Of a stretch of 64,000 bases of DNA, positions 33,450 through 42,072 are shown piece by piece. The DNA comes from Entamoeba histolytica HM-1:IMSS (Eukaryota; Evosea; Mastigamoebida; Endamoebidae), in the NCBI RefSeq assembly GCF_000208925.1, contig NW_001914870.1, forward strand, positions 68,351 to 132,350, read 5' to 3'. Numbering within the stretch: position 1 is the stretch's first letter; every line of letters begins with the position of its first letter. Position numbers and translations under genes: made by a program. The notes below the pieces were generated by a model. That model saw only the letters and a list, made by a program, of their open reading frames with translations. It did no database searches and was not told the DNA's origin.

Positions 33450-33590
33450 TTAAAGTTTCTCCATAACAGAAATAAGAAGTGCATAAAGTTGAGTTGCAGT
33501 TTCAACATGAACATGTTCTTTTGGAGTATGAACATCATGAACTGATGGACCAAGAGAAATAGAATGAAGGTTCAAATTCTTATATTTTTC
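33450..33590 (-). CDS. Aminoacyl-histidine dipeptidase (Xaa-His, M20 family), C-terminal fragment at a gap
   Basis: Only the last 46 codons are visible; the frame opens into the gap. The peptide contains ISLGPSVHDVHTPKEHVHVET followed by a leucine-rich final helix, which is the C-terminal signature of PepD-type M20 dipeptidases: a Gly-Pro-x-x-His metal-site histidine and the His-x-Pro-Glu segment. The family hydrolyses Xaa-His dipeptides with two zinc or cobalt ions. The rest, about 450 residues, is absent: the sequence after the gap is not coding. So the 100-N gap must hide at least 1.3 kb, or the gene is a fragment. Confidence 0.75.
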   Translation of the reverse strand, partial: EKYKNLNLHSISLGPSVHDVHTPKEHVHVETATQLYALLISVMEKL

Positions 33591-33690
33591 NNNNNNNNNN
33601 NNNNNNNNNNNNNNNNNNNNNNNNNNNNNNNNNNNNNNNNNNNNNNNNNNNNNNNNNNNNNNNNNNNNNNNNNNNNNNNNNNNNNNNNNN
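33591..33690. other. Assembly gap of 100 N
   Basis: Standard 100-N placeholder. It cuts the Xaa-His dipeptidase gene, whose N-terminal part does not reappear on the right side, so the true gap is much longer than 100 bp if the gene is intact. Confidence 0.97.
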
Positions 33691-33875
33691 TTTGTTTATT
33701 CTTATTTAAATTATTTCTTTGATATATATTCCTTTTATGTGTTTACTTTCTTCTTTTTTATAAAAACTTAAATAACCAACAACTTTGAAGAATAGAACTA
33801 AATATTTTCTGAAATTTTCAGATTGGTATTGAAAAATAGATTTGATTGGAAAGTTCTTCCAATCAGAAATAAAAT

Positions 33876-34367
33876 ATGAGTGATGGTGATGAATTTATTA
33901 CTATCCACAATCCAATTTATATATATCAAAAATATGGTATTGGAAAGTCTTTATTTAAACAAAAAGGGATAGACAAAGATGAACCAATAAGTATTATTAC
34001 TAAGATTGAATATGTCTATCTTAATGAATTGAATGAAATTAATAAAGAAGACTATCGAACTATTGTATTAAATGAAAAAGAAAAAATGAAATATCAATTA
34101 TATTGTGAATTAAAAAAGAAAGGTTTATTTATTAAAGATGGATTTAAATATGGATGTGACTTTGTTGTTTATAAAAACCATCCACAATATTGTCATTCAT
34201 CTTATGGAGTGATTTTAATGAATATTCATCAATCTTTAATAAATAATGAATTAATTGGATTATGTAGATTATTACATAATGTAAAAAAACATTTATTACT
34301 TTGTAATTATGATAATTCTTTCATAACAATGAAAGAAATTAATTGGGTTTCAATGGAAAATAAGTGA
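33876..34367 (+). CDS. tRNA-splicing endonuclease catalytic-type subunit (Sen2/Sen34 family)
   Basis: 163 residues. The enzyme removes introns from nuclear pre-tRNAs. Residues about 75-160 form the EndA-like nuclease domain: YCELKKKGLFIKDGFKYGCDFVVY, then HSSYGVI, then HNVKKHLLLC. This supplies the Tyr, His and Lys catalytic triad (about Tyr103, His112 and Lys143). The N-terminal part is short and poorly conserved. Archaeal homologues have a similar length (about 180). Because the triad is present it should be a catalytic rather than structural subunit; whether it is Sen2 or Sen34 is not clear. Upstream 185 bp end in the assembly gap. Confidence 0.8.
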   Translation: MSDGDEFITIHNPIYIYQKYGIGKSLFKQKGIDKDEPISIITKIEYVYLNELNEINKEDYRTIVLNEKEKMKYQLYCELKKKGLFIKDGFKYGCDFVVYKNHPQYCHSSYGVILMNIHQSLINNELIGLCRLLHNVKKHLLLCNYDNSFITMKEINWVSMENK

Positions 34368-34653
34368 GAAATCTAAATTTAAATAAAAAGACTAAAACAA
34401 TGGTAAATTCCATTACTACTTTTACACTAATTAAAAGAATTAATAATGTTTAAGTATAAAATACTAAATAATTTCTTAAGATTTTAATTTTTTCAACTCA
34501 TTTTGTTAGAACAAGTTTAACATCTTCAATGAAAAAAAAATATATTTATTTTTAACAGAATCTTCATTCTTTTAAAATGGAAGTTATTTTAAAAAAATAT
34601 AAAAAAAATTGATTTAATAAAAAAGTTCCCAATAAAAATTAGTTCAATAATTA

Positions 34654-36048
34654 ATGTCATCTTCTCTTCCACCAAGACTATTTTATTCATCCAATAGAAA
34701 TCTTAAACGAACAGTAATTTCTACACCTACTATGGAACCTACTATTAAAAGAGAAGAAAAAGAACGTACATTTAATGGTATGAGTGCAGAACAAATTACA
34801 CTTATGGTATGTCCATCACAATTTAGACAAGTTTATATTAAAATAACAGATACTATTGGTGAAAAGTTTAAAGAACAAGGATTAAAAATTGAAAATAAAC
34901 AAACAGTTTCAGGACCATTAGAAGTATTAATTAATTGGGCTGTTACACCAGAAAATTTAGAAAGTAATTTTGCAAATATGTTTATTTTAAATTATCATAC
35001 ATATTGTAAACCAATTCAATTATTATCAGTTATAGATAAAATTTGTAATGATATTGTTGAATCAAAAAATGAACCAGTTAAAACAATAAAACAAAAATGG
35101 GCTAAAATCACAATTTTCATGAAAATATGGACTGACTTATTACCATATGACTTCCATGATAAAGAAATACTTGGAGCTATTGAAACTTTCTTACAAAAAT
35201 ATCAATCACAATTTGTTGGAATTGCACAAATTAGAAAAATGATTCAAGCAGCTCAATCTATCCCTCATTTACCTACATTTGAAAGAATTGAAAATTCTAA
35301 TGGAGAAGAAAAAACAAAACCAGTTAAAGAATTAACTGCTGAAACAATTGTTGGTCAATTAAGTTTATATGAATTAACATTATTTACTGGAATAGAAATG
35401 AAAGACTTTTTAGGAAGTGCATGGACAAAGAAAGATAAATATGAAAGATGTCCAAGACTTTGTGAATTTTTAGAACATTTTAATGCTGTAACTAATTGGG
35501 TATCATATTCAATTCTTCAAGAAAGTGATATTAATGCAAGAGCTAATTTAATAAGTAAATTCATTGATGTTGCAAAAATAATGTATGAACAAATGAATTT
35601 TACAGGCTTTTTTGAATTTTATTCTGGGTTAAATTCTAGTGCAATTAGTCGATTAACAAAAACTTGGGAATTAGTTGAAAATGCTGCTCAACGAATGGAT
35701 CCATTAAGAAAAGCTGCAGACCCAACAAGAAGTTATGCCTCATATAGAAAATATATTCAACAAAATAAAAGTAAAGGATATATTCCATTTATTGGAGTTA
35801 TTATTCAAGATTTAACCTTCATTGATGAAGGTAATCCTGATAAGACTGAAAGTGGAGATGTTAATTTTGAGAAATGTAGAATGATGGCTAATCAATTATT
35901 AACTATTAGACCATTACAAAATGACCAACATTCAATTTATAAAGCATTACCGTTTTTCAAGGATTTCATATTATCAATAGAACAACATAAAAATGATGAT
36001 GAAAAGGCTCAATATGATATTTCATTACAAATCCAACCAAGAAATTGA
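34654..36048 (+). CDS. RasGEF domain protein (guanine nucleotide exchange factor)
   Basis: 464 residues. A RasGEF N-terminal module (about 75-165, with LEVLINWAVTPENLESNF and FILNYHTYC) is followed by a CDC25-type catalytic domain (about 225-450): QLSLYELTLFTGIEMKDFLGSAW, FNAVTNWVSYSIL, KFIDVAKIMYEQMNFTG, and YIPFIGVIIQDLTFIDEGNPD. This activates Ras/Rap-type GTPases at membranes and fits Entamoeba's large small-GTPase repertoire, where Ras signalling drives motility and phagocytosis. There is no PH, DEP or kinase domain, and the first 45 residues are basic and Ser/Thr-rich. Converges with ribosomal L32 with 84 bp between stops. Confidence 0.92.
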   Translation: MSSSLPPRLFYSSNRNLKRTVISTPTMEPTIKREEKERTFNGMSAEQITLMVCPSQFRQVYIKITDTIGEKFKEQGLKIENKQTVSGPLEVLINWAVTPENLESNFANMFILNYHTYCKPIQLLSVIDKICNDIVESKNEPVKTIKQKWAKITIFMKIWTDLLPYDFHDKEILGAIETFLQKYQSQFVGIAQIRKMIQAAQSIPHLPTFERIENSNGEEKTKPVKELTAETIVGQLSLYELTLFTGIEMKDFLGSAWTKKDKYERCPRLCEFLEHFNAVTNWVSYSILQESDINARANLISKFIDVAKIMYEQMNFTGFFEFYSGLNSSAISRLTKTWELVENAAQRMDPLRKAADPTRSYASYRKYIQQNKSKGYIPFIGVIIQDLTFIDEGNPDKTESGDVNFEKCRMMANQLLTIRPLQNDQHSIYKALPFFKDFILSIEQHKNDDEKAQYDISLQIQPRN

Positions 36049-36132
36049 TTTCTTTTAATTTTTAATTAATATTTGTTTTTAATTAATTAATTAAAAAAAG
36101 TAAATTAAAATTTATCGTCAAAAACCATCAAT

Positions 36133-36543
36133 TTATTGGGCAACTTCTTGTTTCTTAATTCTAGCTTCAGCATTAAGAACTCTAATATTCAAAATTTTTG
36201 CTCTTTGAATAATTTCTTGTCTCTTCTTAGCAGAAACAGCATGTGAAATTTCAGCAGCATACTTTCTGTTTTGCATCATAATCATTTCAAGATCGGTTGT
36301 ATTACGAACTGGGAATTTATAAAGTCCACATGGAAGCATATTTCTAGTAGCCTTAGCACTTCCATATCCAATCTTTGGAAGAAGATTAGTTCCCTTGAAT
36401 TTTCTTCTTAATCTATTATCAATACCTCTTGGAACTCTCCATGATGCTTTAACACGAAGGAATCTATTTGAATCGAATCTTTTGAAGTGTCCAGTATATT
36501 TCTTGACAATCTTTGGCTTAGTGACTGGTCCGACCATTTGCAA
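36133..36543 (-). CDS. RPL32: 60S ribosomal protein L32 (eL32)
   Basis: 136 residues, standard length. Family marks are KPKIVKKYTGHFKRFDSNRF, PRGIDNRLRRKFKG, PKIGYGSAKATRNMLPCG and EISHAVSAKKR. eL32 is a structural protein of the large subunit. Two Met codons (positions 1 and 3) could start the protein; both give a normal N-terminus. The gene has no intron and is divergent, by 115 bp, from the ORF at 36659. An ACCCTA/TAGGGT motif lies about 20 nt upstream and recurs before L40. Confidence 0.97.
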   Translation of the reverse strand: MQMVGPVTKPKIVKKYTGHFKRFDSNRFLRVKASWRVPRGIDNRLRRKFKGTNLLPKIGYGSAKATRNMLPCGLYKFPVRNTTDLEMIMMQNRKYAAEISHAVSAKKRQEIIQRAKILNIRVLNAEARIKKQEVAQ

Positions 36544-36658
36544 TTAAAAGTAATAATAACCCTAGTTTTTTTTTTAATTTCAAAAAAGAAAGAAATTTAT
36601 TATTTATTATTATTTTACTATTATTATTTATTTAACTCTTTTCTTTTCTTTTTCTTAA

Positions 36659-37096
36659 ATGAATTGTCTTGAATTTCTTCGTGACATTAAAAACCAAATG
36701 AAAGAAGATTTGGATAAAGAAAATATTCATTTATTTAATTCAATTAAACTTAAATACATTCTCCCTCAATCTTTAATTCGTCTTATTCAATTAGATATTT
36801 CTATAGAACAATTTGAACAAAACATTATTGTTTATGACTCATTTTCAAATAAAACAAGCTACTTAAGAAATTTAAAAAGGAATTTAGAAAAAGTTCATTT
36901 CACTTTAATTCAATGTGGAGTAGATTGGATTTATATTAAAACACTTCCAAATCTTTATTTGAACATTATTACTTATGTAAATAAAATAAATGATATTCAA
37001 GAATACTCATTATCATTATCACAGTTATTAACAAGAGGAAATACTTTAAAATTTGGAATTGTCTCATTTGAGGTAAATCGAATTTTTGTTATTTAA
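36659..37096 (+). CDS. Unrecognised 145-residue protein
   Basis: Open frame starting 115 bp from the divergent L32 gene, so it shares a compact promoter region. The sequence looks largely helical, with leucine, isoleucine and asparagine, a charged first 30 residues and the segment CGVDWIYIKTLP. No signal peptide, membrane span or known motif. A GAGGTAAAT near 37070 and a later TAG could define an intron, but the downstream sequence gives no convincing second exon. Codon use resembles neighbouring genes, so it is probably real, with unknown function. Confidence 0.55.
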   Translation: MNCLEFLRDIKNQMKEDLDKENIHLFNSIKLKYILPQSLIRLIQLDISIEQFEQNIIVYDSFSNKTSYLRNLKRNLEKVHFTLIQCGVDWIYIKTLPNLYLNIITYVNKINDIQEYSLSLSQLLTRGNTLKFGIVSFEVNRIFVI

Positions 37097-37688
37097 TTGA
37101 TATTTTTGTTTTTATGAAAAGTAGGAGATATTTCTTTTCATTAACAAATGATGTATTTAGTTAAAGTTTCATATATTTTTAATGAGTATTGATTCAAACA
37201 ATATCACATATATTAAAATAAAATATACATTAAGTAAAAAGAACAGGAATTTGTTAATTCAATAATAAAAAGAATAAAAAAAGAAGAGAGAGAAGATAAA
37301 TTTTACAAAATAAAATTAATAAAACAAATCAAATCAATATTTAAGTTATTATGATTATTTTGTTGTCAAAAAAGAATGAAAATAGAAGCTAAAGAGCAAA
37401 ATAAATAGAATTTGTGTTATGGAAATACTCCAGAAATCAATTAACCAACAAAAAATGAAAGTTCTAGAATTTTTGAATTCGTGTATATTCAATTTCACTT
37501 CGATGTAAAAAAAATTGAATTCATATTTTATTCAATTGACATCATCATTTACATTGAAAATCAATTGAAAAATAATGAAAAAAAAAATAAAAAAAGAAAA
37601 AAGTTATTAGAAGATTAGTCTTACAATACGTGGCACGAACTATTTAAAACAGATACTTATAAAATATTAATCAATAAAAAAAGATAAA
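37097..37688. other. Intergenic spacer before the malate dehydrogenase gene
   Basis: About 590 bp, A-rich on the plus strand. A TTGAATTC-rich stretch near 37470-37570 contains inverted pieces (AATTCAATTTC / TTGAATTCAT). Only the core promoter noted separately could be recognised. Confidence 0.55.
37636..37650 (+). promoter_or_regulatory. GAAC plus TATTTAAA core promoter of the malate dehydrogenase gene
   Basis: CGAACTATTTAAAAC combines the GAAC element with the Entamoeba TATA-like GTATTTAAA box, about 40-50 nt before the ATG, the expected spacing for a short-leader highly expressed gene. Confidence 0.65.
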
Positions 37689-38801
37689 ATGGCTGACGAC
37701 TCAAAGTACAGAATTCATTTTGATGAATTAGAAAAATTCATGAAAGACGTATTAATGGCTAAAGGAGTTGAAGAAGCAGATGCAGCAAGATGTGCTAAAG
37801 TTCTTATTCAAGCTGATAAACAAGGAATGGATACTCATGGTATTCAAAGATTAAAAACTATTTATTGTGATAGAATTGATTGTGGACAATTAAATACAAA
37901 AACTGTTTTTGATGTTGTTAAAGAAACAGAAACTACAGCTGTAGTTGATGGACACAATGGTATGGGACATTCTATTGCTATGCAAGCTATGCAATTAGCT
38001 ATTGATAAAGCTAAAAAACATGGAATGGGTATGGTAGTTGTTAGAAATGGTACTCATTATGGTATTGCTGGTTATTACCCACAAATGGCTGCTCAACAAG
38101 GATGTATTGGATTTTCAGGATGTAATGCTAGACCATCAGTTTGTCCATGTTGGTCTGTAGAACCAAAACTTGGAACTAATCCACTTGTCTTTGCCTTCCC
38201 AAGTGATGAAGGATTCCCATTCTGTCTTGATTGTGCAACTTCTATTGTTCAAAGAGGAAAAATTGAAATGTATGCCAGAGAAGGAAAGAAATGCCAACCA
38301 GGATGGGTTTGTGATAGAAGTGGTAAAGTTCTTTCTGAACCAGGACCTATGTTGGAAGCTTTCCAAAAAGGAACTGCTGCTTGTTATCCACTTGGAGGTT
38401 ATGGAGAAGAGATGGGAGGTCATAAAGGATATGGTTATGCTTGTGATGTAGAAATCTTATCTTCAGCATTATCTGGAGCTAATTTCCTTTCTCAATGTGG
38501 TGGATTAAAGGATGGAAAGAAAGTCCCAATTGAACTTGGACAATTCTTTATGGCAATTAATATTGAATCATTTAGACCATTAGCTGACTTTGAGAAACAA
38601 GTTGGTGATATTGCTCGTGAACTTAGAGCTGCTGCTAAAGCCCCAGGTGCTACTAGAATTTATACTCCAGGTGAAAAAGAACATGAAACTTTCTTAGAAA
38701 GAAGTCAGAAAGGTGTTTTTATTCCTGAAGTTACAAGATCAGAAATGGAGAAATTAAGAGCTGACTGTAAACTCGACACTAAATTCCCATGGGATAACTA
38801 A
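37689..38801 (+). CDS. Malate dehydrogenase, LDH2/type-2 malate-lactate dehydrogenase family
   Basis: 370 residues. It belongs to the LDH2 family, unrelated to the usual Rossmann-type malate dehydrogenases. Marks are an early DTHGIQRL catalytic-region histidine (about residue 55), NGTHYGIAGYY with the conserved His-Tyr-Gly, PKLGTNPLVFAFP, and GGHKGYGYACDVEILSSALSG. Malate dehydrogenase is known in Entamoeba glycolysis-linked redox balance, reducing oxaloacetate with NADH in the cytosol. The N-terminus has no targeting sequence. Cys-rich, with a CPCW segment, which is common in anaerobe proteins. Family found mostly in prokaryotes, so ancestral transfer is likely. Strong promoter and codon bias suggest high expression. 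Confidence 0.93.
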   Translation: MADDSKYRIHFDELEKFMKDVLMAKGVEEADAARCAKVLIQADKQGMDTHGIQRLKTIYCDRIDCGQLNTKTVFDVVKETETTAVVDGHNGMGHSIAMQAMQLAIDKAKKHGMGMVVVRNGTHYGIAGYYPQMAAQQGCIGFSGCNARPSVCPCWSVEPKLGTNPLVFAFPSDEGFPFCLDCATSIVQRGKIEMYAREGKKCQPGWVCDRSGKVLSEPGPMLEAFQKGTAACYPLGGYGEEMGGHKGYGYACDVEILSSALSGANFLSQCGGLKDGKKVPIELGQFFMAINIESFRPLADFEKQVGDIARELRAAAKAPGATRIYTPGEKEHETFLERSQKGVFIPEVTRSEMEKLRADCKLDTKFPWDN

Positions 38802-38904
38802 CTAATTTGAACCTTCTTTCATTTATACATTATGTTAATTATTTTTTTTCTTTTTATTTAGTAAAAAAAGAATTTATTTAAATTATTTCTTAATAATAGT
38901 TTAA

Positions 38905-39587
38905 TTAATTAACGTTGTGATAAGCATCTTCATATTGTCGATGTTTTCTTTGTTTCTTAATAAAGAAAAATATTCCAGAAATAAATCCTATCAACACAAG
39001 AATTATTATCAAAATAATAATAATAACACAAATTATTTTACCAACTGAAGCTTTTGTACAATCCCCAAAACTATCACTTTCTTTAAACCAATTAGAACAT
39101 TTTTCACAACCAGTTGTTGTACAATACCCATCAGAACATCCATCACACTCTAAAGAAATAAATTTTATTATTTGAATTATGTAAACATTTTATTTAACAA
39201 ACTATAAATACACATACTATTATTTAATATGTAATGCTCTTCACATGATTTACATCCAATAAAATCTTCATATTCAATACAGCCATAAGGTAAAAGACAT
39301 ATTTGAGAAATGTTACTTTTATAAAAACCATCTTGACATTTAGTACATTTTTCTAATGTATCTCCTGTACATTTTTCACAATTCAATACACAAGGGTTAC
39401 ATCCATTTGTTTCATTCAAATAATATTTTGGTTGACATTCTTGACATCCAATTTCATCAATACATTTATCATATAAACAGTGTTTATCACACTCAATACA
39501 AGTTTCATTTAAAAAGTAATACCCTTCTTCACATAAATGAGTAGCATTTATAAAAACAATCAAATTGAGGAACAAAATATAATTCAT
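38905..39587 (-). CDS. Cys-rich single-pass surface protein, two exons
   Basis: Exons 39218-39587 and 38905-39149 join across a 68-nt intron with GTATGT and TTTAG ends, giving 204 residues. Residues 1-15 are a signal peptide. The ectodomain is built from CxxC and furin/laminin-like cysteine pairs (CIECDKHC, CQECQPKYY, CEKCTGDTLEKCTKC, CKSCEEHY, CDGCSDGYC), then a hydrophobic span of about 25 Ile/Val/Leu residues, then a short basic tail with KKQRKHRQYEDAY. The unspliced frame would stop just after the ectodomain, so splicing decides whether the protein is anchored. The layout resembles short Cys-rich receptor-like and surface lectin-related proteins of Entamoeba. Ligand unknown. Confidence 0.85.
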
Positions 39588-39721
39588 GAAGTTTAGAACT
39601 TTGTAAGATAATAAGACAAGTAACTTGAAAAAATAATTATTTACCTATTTATTGTTAAAACATAAATAAATAATAACTTTAATAAAAATAAAAAATAAAT
39701 AATACTATCACTTTAAATCAA

Positions 39722-39916
39722 ATGGATCAACTTACCACAAGTCTTGAATTAGTTATTCCATTACCTGAAGACATTCCATTAGAAATTGCTAAAAAAATAG
39801 TTGATAAAATTGTAAGTGAAATGTATAATAAAAAACCAAAACATATATGTTTTTTAGAAGGAAAACAATGTCAAGTAAAATGTGAATTTATAGAAAAACC
39901 AGAAGAAGAAAAGTAA
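39722..39916 (+). CDS. Unrecognised 64-residue protein
   Basis: Short frame with good codon use. The first 40 residues look helical (LPEDIPLEIAKKIVDKIVSEM), the last part has three cysteines (CFLEGKQCQVKC) and a Lys/Glu tail. No membrane span or known motif. It lies between divergent and same-strand ribosomal-type genes with short spacers. Could be a real small protein; no function proposed. Confidence 0.5.
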   Translation: MDQLTTSLELVIPLPEDIPLEIAKKIVDKIVSEMYNKKPKHICFLEGKQCQVKCEFIEKPEEEK

Positions 39917-39990
39917 TAATGAGTCATTCATTAAAGAGTAAAAATAATAAATTTTGTTTTTGATTTAATGAAAGAAAATTTCAAAAAAAG

Positions 39991-40013
39991 TATAAAAACC
40001 CTAAAAAGAACTT
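39991..40013 (+). promoter_or_regulatory. Core promoter of the L40 gene with ACCCTA and GAAC motifs
   Basis: TATAAAAA is followed by ACCCTAAAAAGAACTT, so a TATA-like stretch, an ACCCTA motif and a GAAC box lie 25-45 nt before the L40 start. The ACCCTA motif also occurs, inverted, before L32. Confidence 0.5.
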
Positions 40014-40035
40014 AAAACATTTTTAGACCACAACA

Positions 40036-40206
40036 ATGGGTATTGAACCAGCATTGGAGGCTATTGCTAGAAAATATAATTGTGATAAAATGATTTGTAG
40101 AAGATGTTATGCTAGACTTCCTCTTAGAGCTACTACTTGTAGAAAAAAGAAATGTGGACATTCAGGTGATCTTAGACCAAAGAAGAAGATTCAATCAAAG
40201 AAATAA
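40036..40206 (+). CDS. RPL40: 60S ribosomal protein L40 (eL40) without ubiquitin fusion
   Basis: 56 residues starting at its own Met ([19 protein letters not shown]). The zinc-binding cysteines CRRCYARL and CRKKKCGH and the LRPKKK tail identify eL40. In most eukaryotes this protein is the C-terminal part of a ubiquitin fusion and is released by proteolysis. Here no ubiquitin coding sequence precedes it: only about 120 bp of AT-rich non-coding DNA separate it from the previous ORF. The start codon has an A at -3. The stand-alone form means that ubiquitin is not made at this locus. Identification is firm. Confidence 0.95.
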
Positions 40207-40589
40207 TTGAGTTTTATTATGTGGTCCAATAATAAAATTAATATTTTGGTTTAATAAATGTAATAAATGTTATTGTTAAAATTTTAAAGGAATAAAAAAA
40301 ATTTTAAAGGAAATGAATTAGTAATAATAAACAATGAAAGTTAAAAGAAGGAGTTGAAGAATTAAAAACAATTGTAAATTCTTTGAAATTAACTTCTATT
40401 TTTGAATATTTAAATCCAAACCCTTTTTGTTCGATTAAATTATAAAATCTAGTTATAATAATCATATATTATAGTTTAGAATGAAGTCTTTTATTCATTC
40501 CTTTTTCAAATAGAATTTCCCGGAGAAATACCACAAAAGGGTGTGAAATGGGTTTTTGAAATAGAATGAACTGATTTATTAAATCAGAT
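40207..40589. other. Intergenic spacer between L40 and the nucleotidyltransferase gene
   Basis: About 380 bp, AT-rich. No gene found. An unlikely minus-strand frame overlapping its end is explained as a shadow of the next gene. Confidence 0.5.
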
Positions 40590-41942
40590 ATGTCGCTTTC
40601 AAACGATGGACGACGTATGAGGGGAGTGAATGATAGAAGAATGAAAAGAGAGAAACCATATAATAAAAGGAGAAAACAAGTGTTTGTTTGACGTTTAATA
40701 TTTAAGAAAAATATAAAAAGTAACAGAAAGAATAACTTACACAGAACTTCTCCTGAAGACATACTTAATGATCAATTAGAAAAAATATTTGAGAGTGTCA
40801 TGTTTGTTATTACTGAAAACAAAAAAAAAAGAACTTTTCTCTAAAAGAAATTAAAATAAATGTTCATTAAAGAAAGAGGACTTTTTAATATTATTATTTA
40901 TTTGAACTTAGATATTCATTTTCCATAGACTACCTGATGAACTTGTTGATATGAGATATGAAGTAATGCAACGAATTGAACAAGTACTTAACCAGAATTA
41001 TCTTGAATTTCGTTTTAGAGCACAAGTCTATGGTTCTACAGATTATGGACTATGCTTAAAAGATGGTGATTTAGATATATGTTGTTCAAGTCAATCAGGA
41101 AGACAAGTAAGTGCAATAATATTAGAGTCATTTGCGGAATGTTTTAAAAGAAGTTTGTTTTGATTAAATTCTATACAATAAAAGAAACAAATATGAGGGA
41201 ATAAAGAAGAAAAGTAATAATAAAATAGATAATTTTGAAATTAGAAATGTTATTGAAAAAGCAAAAGTTCCAATAATTAAAATGGTTGATTTAGGAACTA
41301 AAGTTAATATTGATTTATCATTTAACCAACCAGTTGCTCAAATACATTCTGAATTTTTTTCTACAATGATTCATTGTAATAAACATTTTAGAATTGTTGC
41401 TGTATTGCTAAAATATTGGTTAAAAACTAGAAATTTAAATTGTCCATTTAAAGGTGGTTTGTCATCAGCAGCACTCTGTTTTATGAGTTTGTTTTTGTTT
41501 TATTTTATTATGAATTAATTAATTAATAATACAAATAGTATTACATTATTTTACATCATTTGAACCACCATTATTTCCATCAGATTTTAGATGTGTAATG
41601 GATAGGTGGCTTCGGTTACGAATATTAGGATCAAAAATACCAACACAAATTATTATTCAACATTCACCTGCTAGTTTGATAAAAGGTTTTTTCAATTATT
41701 TTAAAAATTATAATTGGAATGAACCAATAACAATAAAATATTTTAGACCTCCTGATGAGTTATTCATTATTCCTGCTGTTATGACTGTATTAGACCCAAC
41801 ATCTTTTGAAAATTGTACTAAAGGTGTTTCAATGGATGGATTAAAAGCTTTAAAAATGGAGTTAACACGAGCGAGTAAAATATTAAATGAAGAGAATGAT
41901 TTTAATAGATTATTAGAAAAACCTGTACCATTTCCTGAATAA
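40590..41942 (+). CDS. Non-canonical poly(A)/poly(U) polymerase-type nucleotidyltransferase, five exons
   Basis: Exons 40590-40681, 40745-40801, 40929-41152, 41229-41486 and 41539-41942 join in frame to 344 residues. Introns start with GTTTGT; three end with TAG and the first probably with CAG (an alternative acceptor at 40726 adds six codons). The catalytic core is VYGSTDYGLCLKDGDLDICCS, with the GS motif and two aspartates, and VNIDLSF gives the third aspartate. A central domain follows (LLKYWLKTRNL, FKGGLSSAALCFM) and a PAP-associated segment (IKYFRPPDE). The N-terminus is basic. This is the TRF4/Cid1/TUTase superfamily, which adds A or U to RNA 3' ends for decay or maturation. The specific nucleotide is not known. 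Start could also be at 40617 or 40641. Confidence 0.85.
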
Positions 41943-42072
41943 ATGGAGTGTTTGTATATCATTTTTCTTTATTTTTTTTTTTTAACATTAATTAAAAACT
42001 TTTATTTATTTTTTGTTATTATTGTTATTTTTTAAAACAAAAAAATAATAACAATAATAATGTTTTAAGAAA

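Noticed and set aside
40469..40762. A 97-codon minus-strand frame with a hydrophobic stretch
   Set aside because: It overlaps the basic first exon and intron of the nucleotidyltransferase on the other strand, which has a consistent spliced model; the hydrophobic run is the reverse of an A-rich segment.
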